A stretch of 13,162 nucleotides of DNA from the NCBI GenBank assembly GCA_945886995.1, contig CAMCZJ010000070.1:1-13162 (forward strand), read 5' to 3'. Below the pieces are notes generated by a model that ran no database searches, was not told the origin of the DNA, and saw only the letters and a program-made list of their open reading frames with translations. This DNA is from Asaia bogorensis. Its GTDB lineage: Bacteria; Pseudomonadota; Alphaproteobacteria; Acetobacterales; Acetobacteraceae. Within the stretch, counting starts at the first letter, position 1, and each line of letters opens with the position of its first letter. Position numbers and translations under genes: made by a program. This document shows, in pieces, positions 1 through 7,161 of this stretch.

Positions 1-1
1 A

Positions 2-472
2 CCCACCGCCGCCGTGATCGGCAATGTCACGATCGGGGAGCAATCCAATATCTGGTATCATTGCGTGCTGCGCGGTGATTCCAACTTCATCACCATCGGC
101 AAGCGCGTGAATATCCAGGATGGCACCATTGTGCATGTGAATGCGGGGAGGGAGCCAACGATCATCGGTGATGATGTGACTGTGGGCCACGCCGCCATTG
201 TGCATGCCTGCACGCTGATGGACCGCGCCTTTGTCGGCATGGGCGCGACGGTGCTGGATGGCGCGGTGATTGAAGAAGGCGGCGTGATTGCCGCAGGTTC
301 CGTGCTGCCGCCCGGCAAGCGCATCGGCGCCATGGAGCTTTGGATGGGCAATCCCGCCAAGCTTGTTCGCGTGCTGACGGAAGAACAGCGCGCCGGTTTT
401 GACCGCACCGCCAAGAATTACGTGCAGCTTGCGGGGCGGCATCGCGTATCGCTAGCGTCTGATCAGTTCTGA
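2..472 (+). CDS. gamma carbonic anhydrase-like hexapeptide-repeat protein (5' truncated)
   Basis: Left-handed beta-helix (hexapeptide transferase fold) protein of the gamma carbonic anhydrase/PaaY/CaiE group, expected to be a cytosolic zinc-binding trimer. The reading frame is open to the left window edge, so the true start lies upstream and the GTG at 14 is an internal valine codon. Repeated [IV]-G-x-x-[VTA] units run through the visible 156 residues. Counting from the Val at 14, the three histidines of the family's metal site are present at 41 (TIVHV), 59 (VGH) and 64 (IVH). The conserved LRGD (19-22) and QD (35-36) are also present. The C-terminus, after the family-typical NYVQLA stretch, ends in a short tail (SLASDQF) encoded by an inverted repeat that also contains the stop codon. 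The family is secure. Whether it hydrates CO2 or serves another reaction cannot be decided from sequence. Confidence 0.9.
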   Translation, partial: PTAAVIGNVTIGEQSNIWYHCVLRGDSNFITIGKRVNIQDGTIVHVNAGREPTIIGDDVTVGHAAIVHACTLMDRAFVGMGATVLDGAVIEEGGVIAAGSVLPPGKRIGAMELWMGNPAKLVRVLTEEQRAGFDRTAKNYVQLAGRHRVSLASDQF

Positions 473-496
473 CGGATCAGACGCTAGTTTGGTTTT
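452..496 (+). terminator. inverted repeat, possible rho-independent terminator
   Basis: A perfect 13-bp inverted repeat (452-464 with 475-487, ctagcgtctgatc and its complement) encloses a 10-nt loop. It is followed by a T-rich stretch with two G interruptions (488-496). The stop codon of the carbonic anhydrase-like gene (470-472) lies in the loop, so the left arm is translated. Stem plus T-run suits a terminator for the upstream gene. The interrupted T-run, and a further copy of the arm at 535-545, leave open that it is a dispersed repeat. Confidence 0.5.
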
Positions 497-545
497 GAGC
501 GGCTGATTCACCGCTCCGGCCTTCAGCCTCCGCGGATCAGACGCT
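473..545. repeat. 13-bp direct repeat pair sharing the inverted-repeat arm
   Basis: The 13-mer cggatcagacgct occurs at 473-485 and again, exactly, at 533-545, with starts 60 bp apart. With the inverted copy at 454-464 the core gatcagacgct occurs three times within 92 bp. No other copy was noticed elsewhere in the window. This could be debris of a small palindromic repeat family or a set of protein-binding sites upstream of the ligase gene. Confidence 0.6.
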
Positions 546-554
546 CGCCGGGGG

Positions 555-582
555 CTGACGGCGCGGCATTTTCGTTCATAAT
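555..582 (+). promoter_or_regulatory. possible sigma70-type promoter for the acyl-CoA ligase gene
   Basis: A -35-like ctgacg (555-560, 4/6 match) is followed after a 16-nt spacer by a -10-like cataat (577-582, 5/6 match), about 30 nt before the GTG start at 613. It lies downstream of the putative terminator, where a new promoter would be expected. Evidence is by consensus matching only. Confidence 0.3.
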
Positions 583-612
583 ATCCCCTCGGGAAACGCC
601 GAGGAGATAAGC

Positions 613-2121
613 GTGAACGCAACCTTGAATGCCCTTCTGGCAAGCGGTGCCACCAATGCGCCGGCCATCCGCGCGCCGGGCCGCCCGGCGCTTTCCTATG
701 CCGGGCTGCGCGACCTTGCCGCCGCCACCATCGCGCGGCTGAATGGCATTGGCATTGGCCGCAATGACCGAGTGGCGATTGTGCTGCCCAATGGTCCGGA
801 AATGGCCGCAGCCTTTATCGCGATTGGCTCGGGTGCGACCACCGCGCCGCTCAACCCTTCCTATCGCGCGGATGAATTCAACTTCTATCTGACCGATCTG
901 AAGGCCAAGGCGCTGGTGGTGCAAAAGGGTGTGGCGACCGAAGCGCGCGATGTTGCGGCGAAGCTTGGCGTCACTGTGCTGGAATTGGTGCCCGGCGACC
1001 ATGCGGGCAGCTTCACCTTGGAAGGTGGCAGCCCCGCAAAGGCAGCGCAGCACGGCGTGGCTGAGGCTGGCGATATCGCGCTGGTCCTGCATACCTCAGG
1101 CACCACGGCGCGGCCCAAGATTGTGCCGCTGTCTCAGGCGAATATCTGCGCCTCCGCCCGGCATATCGGCGCGACGCTGGCGCTTTCGCCCGCTGATGCC
1201 TGCCTCAACATCATGCCGCTGTTCCATATTCACGGGCTGATCGCTGCGGTGCTTTCTTCCCTCGGTGCCGGCGGCGCGGTGATTTGCACGCCGGGCTTTG
1301 ATGCTTTGCGCTTCTTCCGTCTGTTGGATGAGGAAAGGCCAAGCTGGTACACGGCGGTGCCCACCATGCACCAAACCATCCTGACGCGCGCGGATCGCAA
1401 TGCGGAAATCATTGAACGCGCGAAGCTGCGCTTCATCCGTTCATCCTCGGCATCTTTGCCCGGGCCGGTGATGGAACAATTGGAGGCCGTGTTTGGCTGC
1501 CCGCTGGTGGAAAGCTATGGCATGACCGAAGCATCGCATCAGATGGCATCCAACCCGCTGGCCGGGCCGCGCAAGCCAGGCTCCGTTGGTCGCGCTGCGG
1601 GGCCGGAGGTCGCGATCATGGATGATGACGGCACCATCCTGCCGCAGGGTGAAATTGGCGAAGTGGTCATCCGCGGCCCCAATGTGACCGCGGGCTATGA
1701 AGCCAACCCCGACGCCAACGCCAAAGCCTTCACGCATGGCTGGTTCCGCACTGGCGATCAGGGCGCCTTTGATGCGGAAGGTTATCTGACGCTGACTGGC
1801 CGCTTGAAGGAATTGATCAATCGCGGTGGCGAAAAAGTCAGCCCCTTGGAAGTAGATGGCGTGCTTTCTGCCCACCCTGCGGTCGCGCAGGCGCTCACCT
1901 TCGCGATGCCGCATGCGAAGTTGGGTGAGGAAGTCGCCGCTGCCGTGGTGCTGCGCGAAGGTGCTGCCTGCACGGAACGGGAATTGCGTGATTTCGCCGC
2001 GCAGCAGCTCGCGGATTTCAAGGTGCCGCGCAAGGTTGTCTTCCTGCCGGAAATCCCGAAGGGTGCCACGGGTAAGCTGATGCGGATTGGGCTTGCGGAA
2101 AAGCTTGGGCTTTCGGGGTGA
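613..2121 (+). CDS. AMP-binding acyl-CoA ligase, AAE3/Pcs60 (oxalate-CoA ligase)-like
   Basis: ANL-superfamily adenylating enzyme of 502 residues, predicted to activate a carboxylic acid with ATP and join it to CoA in the cytosol. The P-loop-like HTSGTTARPK lies at 160-169, SYGMTEA at 301-307, WFRTGD at 377-382, the hinge region GRLKELINRGGEK follows, and the catalytic lysine motif GATGK ends at K488. From memory, the central and C-terminal parts (MPLFHIHGL, WYTAVPTMHQ, SNPLAGPRKPGSVG, NVTAGYE) closely follow plant AAE3 and yeast Pcs60, which are oxalyl-CoA synthetases. Oxalate is therefore the first substrate to consider, but related short or medium acids are possible. The start is GTG, supported by gaggag at 601-606 with a 6-nt gap. 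The stop lies against the start region of the next gene, suggesting co-translation. No oxalyl-CoA decarboxylase or formyl-CoA transferase is in the window. Confidence 0.9.
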   Translation: MNATLNALLASGATNAPAIRAPGRPALSYAGLRDLAAATIARLNGIGIGRNDRVAIVLPNGPEMAAAFIAIGSGATTAPLNPSYRADEFNFYLTDLKAKALVVQKGVATEARDVAAKLGVTVLELVPGDHAGSFTLEGGSPAKAAQHGVAEAGDIALVLHTSGTTARPKIVPLSQANICASARHIGATLALSPADACLNIMPLFHIHGLIAAVLSSLGAGGAVICTPGFDALRFFRLLDEERPSWYTAVPTMHQTILTRADRNAEIIERAKLRFIRSSSASLPGPVMEQLEAVFGCPLVESYGMTEASHQMASNPLAGPRKPGSVGRAAGPEVAIMDDDGTILPQGEIGEVVIRGPNVTAGYEANPDANAKAFTHGWFRTGDQGAFDAEGYLTLTGRLKELINRGGEKVSPLEVDGVLSAHPAVAQALTFAMPHAKLGEEVAAAVVLREGAACTERELRDFAAQQLADFKVPRKVVFLPEIPKGATGKLMRIGLAEKLGLSG

Positions 2122-2126
2122 TGCGC

Positions 2127-3104
2127 ATGAAAATTTGCATCTTCGGTGCCGGCGCCATTGGCGGGCTGATGGGCGCCAAGCTCGCCGCCAAGGGTGATGT
2201 GGATGTCACCTTCATCGCGCGCGGCCCGCATCTGGCCGCCATGCGCGAACACGGCGTGAAGCTGATCAGCGAAGGCACAGAGCAAATCGTGCATCCGCGC
2301 TGTGTCGAAAGTGCCGAGGAAGCCGGCCCGCAGGATTATGTGCTGGTGACGCTGAAGGCGCATTCTCTGCCTTCCGCTGCCAAGCAAATGCAGCCCTTGC
2401 TTGGCCCCGATACCGCTATTGTGAGTGCGGTAAACGGCATTCCCTGGTGGTATTTTCACGGCCTTACCGGCGCTTATGAAGGGCGCATTGTGCAAAGCGT
2501 GGACCCGGAAGGGCAGGTTTCTGCGCTGCTGCCGCCATCCCGCGCCATTGGCTGCATTGTCTATCCCGCCGCTGAGGTGACTGCCCCTGGCGTGATTGAC
2601 CATAGCTATGGCGACCGCTTCAGCCTGGGTGAGCCCGATGGCACCCGCAGCCCGCGCGCGCAGGCGCTGTCTGAGGCGCTGATCGCCGCCGGCTTCAAGG
2701 CGCCGGTGCGCCCAAAGATTCGTGATGAGCTTTGGGTGAAGCTGTGGGGCAATATGGCCTTCAACCCGATCTCAGCGCTGACGACCGCGACACTTGATGT
2801 GCTGACGGGCGATGAAGGCCAGCGCGGGGTCGCGCGCGCCATGATGCTGGAAGGCCAGCGCGTGGCGGAAGCGCTTGGCGTGCGTTTTGCGATTGATGTG
2901 GATAAACGCATCGCCGGCGCGGCGGAGGTTGGGGCGCATAAAACCTCCATGCTGCAAGACCTTGAACGCGGGCGGCCAATGGAGATTGAGGCGCTGCTCG
3001 GCGCCGTGGTGGAATTGGCCGATTGGGTTGGTGAGGCTGCGCCGATTTCGCGCTCCGTGCTGGCGCTGGTACGCGCCAGGGCGCGGGCGGCGGGATGTTT
3101 GTAG
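2127..3104 (+). CDS. 2-dehydropantoate 2-reductase (ketopantoate reductase) family protein
   Basis: Predicted NADPH-dependent reductase of 325 residues, of the PanE/ApbA family. It has an N-terminal Rossmann domain with GAGAIGG at 7-13 and a C-terminal helical domain. K205 in VKLWGNMAFN, N209 and N213 match the spacing of the family's catalytic lysine and asparagines. E286 in PMEIEALLG matches the substrate-binding glutamate. ATG 2127 is preferred over GTG 2118 and ATG 2121: gggg at 2115-2118 is then 8 nt upstream, and the protein starts directly with the nucleotide-binding strand (MKICIFGAG). The gene starts 5 nt after the ligase stop (2119-2121), so the two are probably one operon. Ketopantoate reduction for pantothenate and CoA synthesis is the canonical role. 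Many alphaproteobacteria carry several paralogues, so the substrate here is not certain and I give no gene symbol. Confidence 0.88.
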   Translation: MKICIFGAGAIGGLMGAKLAAKGDVDVTFIARGPHLAAMREHGVKLISEGTEQIVHPRCVESAEEAGPQDYVLVTLKAHSLPSAAKQMQPLLGPDTAIVSAVNGIPWWYFHGLTGAYEGRIVQSVDPEGQVSALLPPSRAIGCIVYPAAEVTAPGVIDHSYGDRFSLGEPDGTRSPRAQALSEALIAAGFKAPVRPKIRDELWVKLWGNMAFNPISALTTATLDVLTGDEGQRGVARAMMLEGQRVAEALGVRFAIDVDKRIAGAAEVGAHKTSMLQDLERGRPMEIEALLGAVVELADWVGEAAPISRSVLALVRARARAAGCL

Positions 3105-3137
3105 CAACAGTCGCAATGAATTTTGCGGCCCAGGGCC

Positions 3138-3941
3138 ATGAAGAAAATCATTTATGATTTCGGCGCCAATAAGGGCGATGACATATCCTATTACCTGAAG
3201 CGGGCCGATCTTGTTGTGGCGGTGGAAGCCGATCCCGATCTTTGCAGGATGATGCAAGACAGCTTCGCGCCGCAGATCAAAAGCGGGCGCGTCATTGTCG
3301 AAAACTATGTCATCACCGTGGAAGCGCTATCGGAGGTGACATTCTACAAGCACAAGCGCAACCATGTCCTAAGCCAATTTCCCAAACCGCGGGGCAGGCA
3401 CCTGCGTGCCTTTACGGAAGTGCTGCTGCCGGCACGCACACCGCTCAGCATCATCGCGGAACACGGCGCTCCCTATTACATCAAGATTGATGTTGAGCAT
3501 TATGATGCTGCCATTCTTGCAAACCTCTTTGCCCATGGCATCCGCCCGCCTTACATCTCCGCCGAATCCCATTCGGCTGAGGTGTTTCCCATGCTTGTGG
3601 CGCAGGGCGGATACAAGGCCTTCAAGCTGGTTGAAGGCAGGCATGTGCACCGAAGCGCCAATGACATCTTGATCCAGGGTGATGCCGGCAGCGTCGAAAG
3701 ATTCTCATTCAAGCGCCATGCTGCCGGGCCATTTGGCGATGACATTAGCGGGGAATGGCTCACTGCCGAAAACTGCAAAAGACTGCTGGCCTTTCGCGGC
3801 ATGGGATGGCGGGATGTGCACGCCACAAATCTGGTGGACCCGCCGCCGCAAAAGCACCTGAACTACGCGCGCTTGCTGTTCAATGAAACACGCGATCACT
3901 TGCGCCGCGGGCTCGGCACATTGGGTGTTTTGCGAAAATGA
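3138..3941 (+). CDS. FkbM-family SAM-dependent methyltransferase
   Basis: A 267-residue Rossmann-fold methyltransferase. Motif I (DFGANKGDD, 7-15) and an acidic end of strand 2 (VAVEADPD, 27-34) form the SAM site. YYIKIDVEHYD around D118-E120 is the hallmark FkbM motif (usually IKIDVEG). Family members O-methylate sugars, glycans or secondary metabolites, and the substrate here is unknown. ATG 3138 begins just before the first beta-strand. The in-frame TTG at 3123 would add only five residues and has no better ribosome site; only a weak aggg (3132-3135) precedes the ATG. The gene follows the reductase by 33 nt and converges on hom with a 14-nt gap and no evident terminator. Its codons are visibly more A/T-rich than those of neighbours, which may indicate a transferred cassette. 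The family is sure, the role not. Confidence 0.82.
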   Translation: MKKIIYDFGANKGDDISYYLKRADLVVAVEADPDLCRMMQDSFAPQIKSGRVIVENYVITVEALSEVTFYKHKRNHVLSQFPKPRGRHLRAFTEVLLPARTPLSIIAEHGAPYYIKIDVEHYDAAILANLFAHGIRPPYISAESHSAEVFPMLVAQGGYKAFKLVEGRHVHRSANDILIQGDAGSVERFSFKRHAAGPFGDDISGEWLTAENCKRLLAFRGMGWRDVHATNLVDPPPQKHLNYARLLFNETRDHLRRGLGTLGVLRK

Positions 3942-3955
3942 CCCCGGCTTAGCCC

Positions 3956-5248
3956 CTATAACGCCTCAATCCTGATCAGCGCCGGCTTTTCCATCACGGT
4001 ATTCAACTCCGCAATGCGCTTCAGCGCCGCGCGCACGGAAGCCTCGCTCGTTTCATGCGTGGTCAGCACCACGGGCACGGCCTCACCTGGCGCGCGGCCA
4101 CGTTGCAGCATGGATTCAAGGCTGATCGCATTATCGCGCAGAACGCCCGTGACATCAGCAATCACGCCGGGGCGGTCCACCACCATCAGGCGCAGGTAAT
4201 AGGCGCCCGTGTGGCGATCCATCGGGAAGGAAGGCTCGGGCTTCAAAGCGGCGGCTTCCGCGCCCCACACCGGGGTGAAGCGCCCGCGGGCGATGTCAAT
4301 CACATCGGCCACTACCGCTGAGGCTGTCGGGCCTTCGCCAGCGCCGCGGCCTTCCATCATCACGCGGCCTACAAAATCACCCTCGGCCACTACGGCATTG
4401 AAAACGCCATCCACCCGCGCGATGGGGGCGGAGATCGGCACCATGCAGGGATGCACGCGGGTCGAAATGCCCCCTTCTTCACGCCGCGCAATGCCCAGCA
4501 GCTTGATGCGATAACCAAGTTCCTCGGCAAGCGCGATATCAAGCGCGGAGACTTCGCGGATGCCCTCCACATGCACTGCGCTGAAATCCACCGGCCGACC
4601 GAAAGCGAGTGCGGCCAGGATCGCCAACTTATGCGCCGCATCAATGCCATCAATATCGAAGGATGGATCGGCTTCCGCATAGCCAAGCTTTTGTGCCTCG
4701 GCCAGCACTTCCGCGAACTCGCGCTTTTGCTCGCGCATCACGGTCAGGATGTAATTGCAGGTGCCGTTCAGAATGCCAGCAACACGCTGGATGCGATTGG
4801 CGGCCAAGCCTTCGCGCAGCGTCTTGATCGCGGGAATGCCGCCGGCCACCGCCGCTTCAAAGGCCAGCGCCACGCCGCGTGCTTCGGACGCCTGCGCCAA
4901 GGCCGCGCCATGTACGGCGAGCAGCGCCTTATTCGCCGTCACCACATGCTTGCCGGCAGCAATCGCCGCCTGCACCAATTCGCGCGCCGGGCCTTCCGAA
5001 CCGCCGATGCATTCCACCACCACATCCACTTGCGGATCAGCAGCGAGTGCCACCGGGTCTTCATACCAGCGCAGCCCCGAAAGGCTGATGCCGCGATCCC
5101 GGTTGCGCTCGCGCGCGGAAACGGCGGTGATGGCAATGGGCCGGCCTGCGCGTGCCGCGATGATATCGGCATTCGCGCGCAGCAATTTCACCACGCCGGC
5201 GCCAACCGTTCCGAGGCCGGCAACCGCAATCGCAAGGGGGCGGGTCAT
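3956..5248 (-). CDS. hom: homoserine dehydrogenase
   Basis: A 430-residue monofunctional enzyme reducing aspartate semialdehyde to homoserine with NAD(P)H, at the branch to threonine, methionine and isoleucine. The N-terminal nucleotide-binding site GLGTVG is at 11-16. The family signature NGTCNYI begins at N161. GYAEADPSFDIDGIDAAHK ends at K207, the conserved catalytic lysine. The C-terminal part from about 345 (YYLRLMVVDRPGVIADV) is an ACT domain, which in this family commonly mediates feedback inhibition by threonine. The ATG at 5248 overlaps the stop of the upstream aminotransferase as ATGA, indicating translational coupling. Length and motifs are complete. Confidence 0.97.
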   Translation of the reverse strand: MTRPLAIAVAGLGTVGAGVVKLLRANADIIAARAGRPIAITAVSARERNRDRGISLSGLRWYEDPVALAADPQVDVVVECIGGSEGPARELVQAAIAAGKHVVTANKALLAVHGAALAQASEARGVALAFEAAVAGGIPAIKTLREGLAANRIQRVAGILNGTCNYILTVMREQKREFAEVLAEAQKLGYAEADPSFDIDGIDAAHKLAILAALAFGRPVDFSAVHVEGIREVSALDIALAEELGYRIKLLGIARREEGGISTRVHPCMVPISAPIARVDGVFNAVVAEGDFVGRVMMEGRGAGEGPTASAVVADVIDIARGRFTPVWGAEAAALKPEPSFPMDRHTGAYYLRLMVVDRPGVIADVTGVLRDNAISLESMLQRGRAPGEAVPVVLTTHETSEASVRAALKRIAELNTVMEKPALIRIEAL

Positions 5249-6465
5249 GCATTCACCATGTCAGCTGAACTATCCTGCGGCGCGGCATTGTCGCCGCCCA
5301 GGAAGGTTTTGATACCGCGCAAAGCCTGACGGATGCGGTGGCTGTTTTCCACCAGCGCAATGCGCACATGTTCATCGCCATGCTCACCAAAGCCAAGGCC
5401 GGGTGCTACCGCGACCTTCGCCTTTTCCAGCAGCAGCTTGGAAAACCCGACCGAGCCCAAATGCCGGAAACGCTCAGGGATTGGCGCCCAGAGGAACATG
5501 GAAGCCTCTGGCGACGGCACATCCCAGCCGGCGGCATGCAACCCCTTCACCAACACTTCGCGGCGTTCCTTATAGAGAACGCGCATTTCTTCGATGCAAT
5601 CCTGCGGGCCATTCAGCGCCGCTGTCGCCGCCACCTGGATAGGCGTGAAGGCACCGTAATCCAGATAGGATTTCACCCGCGCCAAAGCCGCGATCAGCCG
5701 CGGATTGCCCGCCGCAAAACCCATGCGCCAGCCTGGCATATTGTAGGTCTTGGACATGGAGGTGAATTCCACCGCGATGTCCTTCGCGCCCTCCACTTCC
5801 AAAACGGAAGGCGGCGGGGTGTCGCCGAAATAAAGCTCGGCATAGGCAAGATCGGATAGGATGAATAATTCATGCCGACGGCAGAGCGCCACCAATTCAC
5901 GGTAGAATTCAATCGGCGCGGTCAGCGCGGTCGGGTTGGATGGGAAATTCACAATCACCGCATTGGGCTTCGGCACTGAATGGCGCACGGCGCGGTCAAT
6001 CGCCTCAAGCATCGCGTCATCGGGCGTATAGGGAATGCTGCGCACCGAAGCGCCGGCGATGATGAAGCCGAATTGATGGATGGGATAGGAAGGATTGGGC
6101 ACCAGGATGGTATCGCCAGGGCTTGAAATGGCCTGCGCCAAATTCGCCAACCCCTCCTTCGAACCAAGCGTCGCCACGACTTCGGTTTCAGGATCAAGCT
6201 TCACGCCAAAGCGCCGGTCGTAATAGCCAGCCAATGCCTTCCGCAGCCCTGGAATACCCTTGGACATGGAATAGCGATGCGTGCGCGGGTCCTGCACGGC
6301 TTCGATCAGCTTCGCCACGATATGCGGCGGTGTCGGCGTATCTGGATTGCCCATGCCAAGGTCAACAATATCCTCCGCCGCCGCGCGCGCCTTGGCCTTG
6401 GCCGCATTCACCTCGGCAAAGACATAGGGCGGCAGGCGCCGGATACGGTGGAAATCCTCGGTCAT
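5245..6465 (-). CDS. alaC: class I/II PLP aminotransferase, AlaC-like (glutamate-pyruvate type)
   Basis: A 406-residue fold-type I aminotransferase. It aligns from memory along its whole length with E. coli AlaC (412 residues): RLPPYVF near the start, MGNPD, GSKEGLA, NPSYPIH, FPSNPTA, DLAYAE, and the PLP lysine K239 in SMSKTYNMPGWRMGF. C-terminal GLGFGEHGDEHVRIALVEN carries the arginine that binds the substrate carboxylate. Relatives are often annotated as LL-diaminopimelate aminotransferase, but the AlaC resemblance favours transamination between alanine/pyruvate and glutamate/2-oxoglutarate. The start at ATG 6465 precedes the conserved RIRRLPPYVF; only a weak GA-rich ribosome site is seen. 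The gene follows the lipoprotein by 45 nt and overlaps hom by 4 nt. A supply role next to the aspartate-family enzyme is an inference. Confidence 0.92.
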   Translation of the reverse strand: MTEDFHRIRRLPPYVFAEVNAAKAKARAAAEDIVDLGMGNPDTPTPPHIVAKLIEAVQDPRTHRYSMSKGIPGLRKALAGYYDRRFGVKLDPETEVVATLGSKEGLANLAQAISSPGDTILVPNPSYPIHQFGFIIAGASVRSIPYTPDDAMLEAIDRAVRHSVPKPNAVIVNFPSNPTALTAPIEFYRELVALCRRHELFILSDLAYAELYFGDTPPPSVLEVEGAKDIAVEFTSMSKTYNMPGWRMGFAAGNPRLIAALARVKSYLDYGAFTPIQVAATAALNGPQDCIEEMRVLYKERREVLVKGLHAAGWDVPSPEASMFLWAPIPERFRHLGSVGFSKLLLEKAKVAVAPGLGFGEHGDEHVRIALVENSHRIRQALRGIKTFLGGDNAAPQDSSADMVNA

Positions 6466-6494
6466 GGCTTCAGTCTCGATGATTAAGGGGCAGG

Positions 6495-6500
6495 CTTATA
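6495..6500 (-). promoter_or_regulatory. possible -10 element upstream of the aminotransferase
   Basis: On the minus strand the 45-nt gap between the lipoprotein and the aminotransferase contains TATAAG (5/6 match to the -10 consensus), 29 nt before the ATG. The hexamer 17 nt upstream (6518-6523) matches the -35 consensus at only 3/6. It could give alaC-hom a promoter of its own; the support is weak. Confidence 0.2.
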
Positions 6501-6510
6501 GACCAGCCCG

Positions 6511-7080
6511 TCACGGCCGGCGAGGCGCATCACGCAAAACTGGTGGCGGCGGGGCACCGGCAGGGGCAAGCATGGGCGGGGCTGGCACCCCAGCGGGCGC
6601 AATGGCCGGCGGGGCGGGAGTGCTGGCGGGTTCCGGCACGGGCGCCGGGGCGGGTTGCTGGGCTGGGGCGGCGGCAGCCGGCGCCCGGGTAGCCATGCCG
6701 GTCAAAGCCGGGGCCAAGGCGGGCGGCGGCGGGGCGCCTCGGGAAGTGCTGCCCGGCAATGCGCCAAGCGCGGCACGGCTTGCTTGCCTTTCCCGCACCA
6801 AGCCCGCGGCCAAAGCCTCCCGCGCTGCCATATCCGGGGTTTCGGGGCGGGGCGGAATGGTGCCCAGATTCGGGTATGGCGCATCGGCCTGGGGCGGCGC
6901 GGGGCGGCCTTCAGTCGCCGGGCCCCAAGCGCGATCCCAGAACTTCACCACAGCTTGACCGGGCTCTGTCGCGCAGCCGGCCAGCAAAAGGCCAAGCAGC
7001 GCGCAAAACCGTGCTTGATTGGCTTTGCCCCGCAACCTAGGGTCAAAATTGGTTTCGGATGTCACGCCGTGCTCGTCCAT
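6511..7080 (-). CDS. proline/alanine-rich lipoprotein, function unknown
   Basis: A 189-residue predicted lipoprotein. An N-terminal basic stretch (RLRGKANQAR) is followed by a short hydrophobic run and the lipobox LAGC with C36 as the lipidation site. The mature part begins with a folded-looking segment (FWDRAWGPATEGRP) and the motif PYPNLGTIPPRP, a phrase I recall from other alphaproteobacterial envelope proteins. After about residue 110 it is low-complexity, made mostly of Ala-Pro runs, as in linkers that span the periplasm or peptidoglycan. The ATG at 7080 has aggga 5 nt upstream. A GTG at codon 6 is an alternative start. An opposing frame on the plus strand is open but glycine-rich and lacks a ribosome site, so the minus reading is preferred because of the lipobox. 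It may share a transcript with alaC-hom. No enzymatic domain is recognisable. Confidence 0.7.
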   Translation of the reverse strand: MDEHGVTSETNFDPRLRGKANQARFCALLGLLLAGCATEPGQAVVKFWDRAWGPATEGRPAPPQADAPYPNLGTIPPRPETPDMAAREALAAGLVRERQASRAALGALPGSTSRGAPPPPALAPALTGMATRAPAAAAPAQQPAPAPVPEPASTPAPPAIAPAGVPAPPMLAPAGAPPPPVLRDAPRRP

Positions 7081-7161
7081 GCGTCCCTGCCTGCATTAGG
7101 GGGTTAGCCTGAAACGAGCCCGGCGCGAAGCGCCCGGAAGAAACTAGCCAGGAAGCCCCAG

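Noticed and set aside
1782..2603. 273-codon open frame on the minus strand
   Set aside because: It spans the antisense of the ligase end and the reductase start; both sense proteins have full family motifs, so this is a shadow.
613..3104. Complete oxalate-degradation operon
   Set aside because: Only a ligase of the oxalyl-CoA synthetase type is present; no decarboxylase, CoA-transferase or oxalate transporter is visible.
4451..5329. 292-codon open frame on the plus strand
   Set aside because: It is antisense to homoserine dehydrogenase and the aminotransferase 3' end, shows no recognisable domain, and such long shadow frames are expected in GC-rich coding DNA.
6464..6958. Glycine-rich 164-codon frame on the plus strand opposite the lipoprotein
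   Set aside because: Low-complexity Gly/Ala composition mirrors the Pro/Ala codons of the opposite strand, and it has no convincing ribosome site, while the minus frame has a lipobox and ribosome site.
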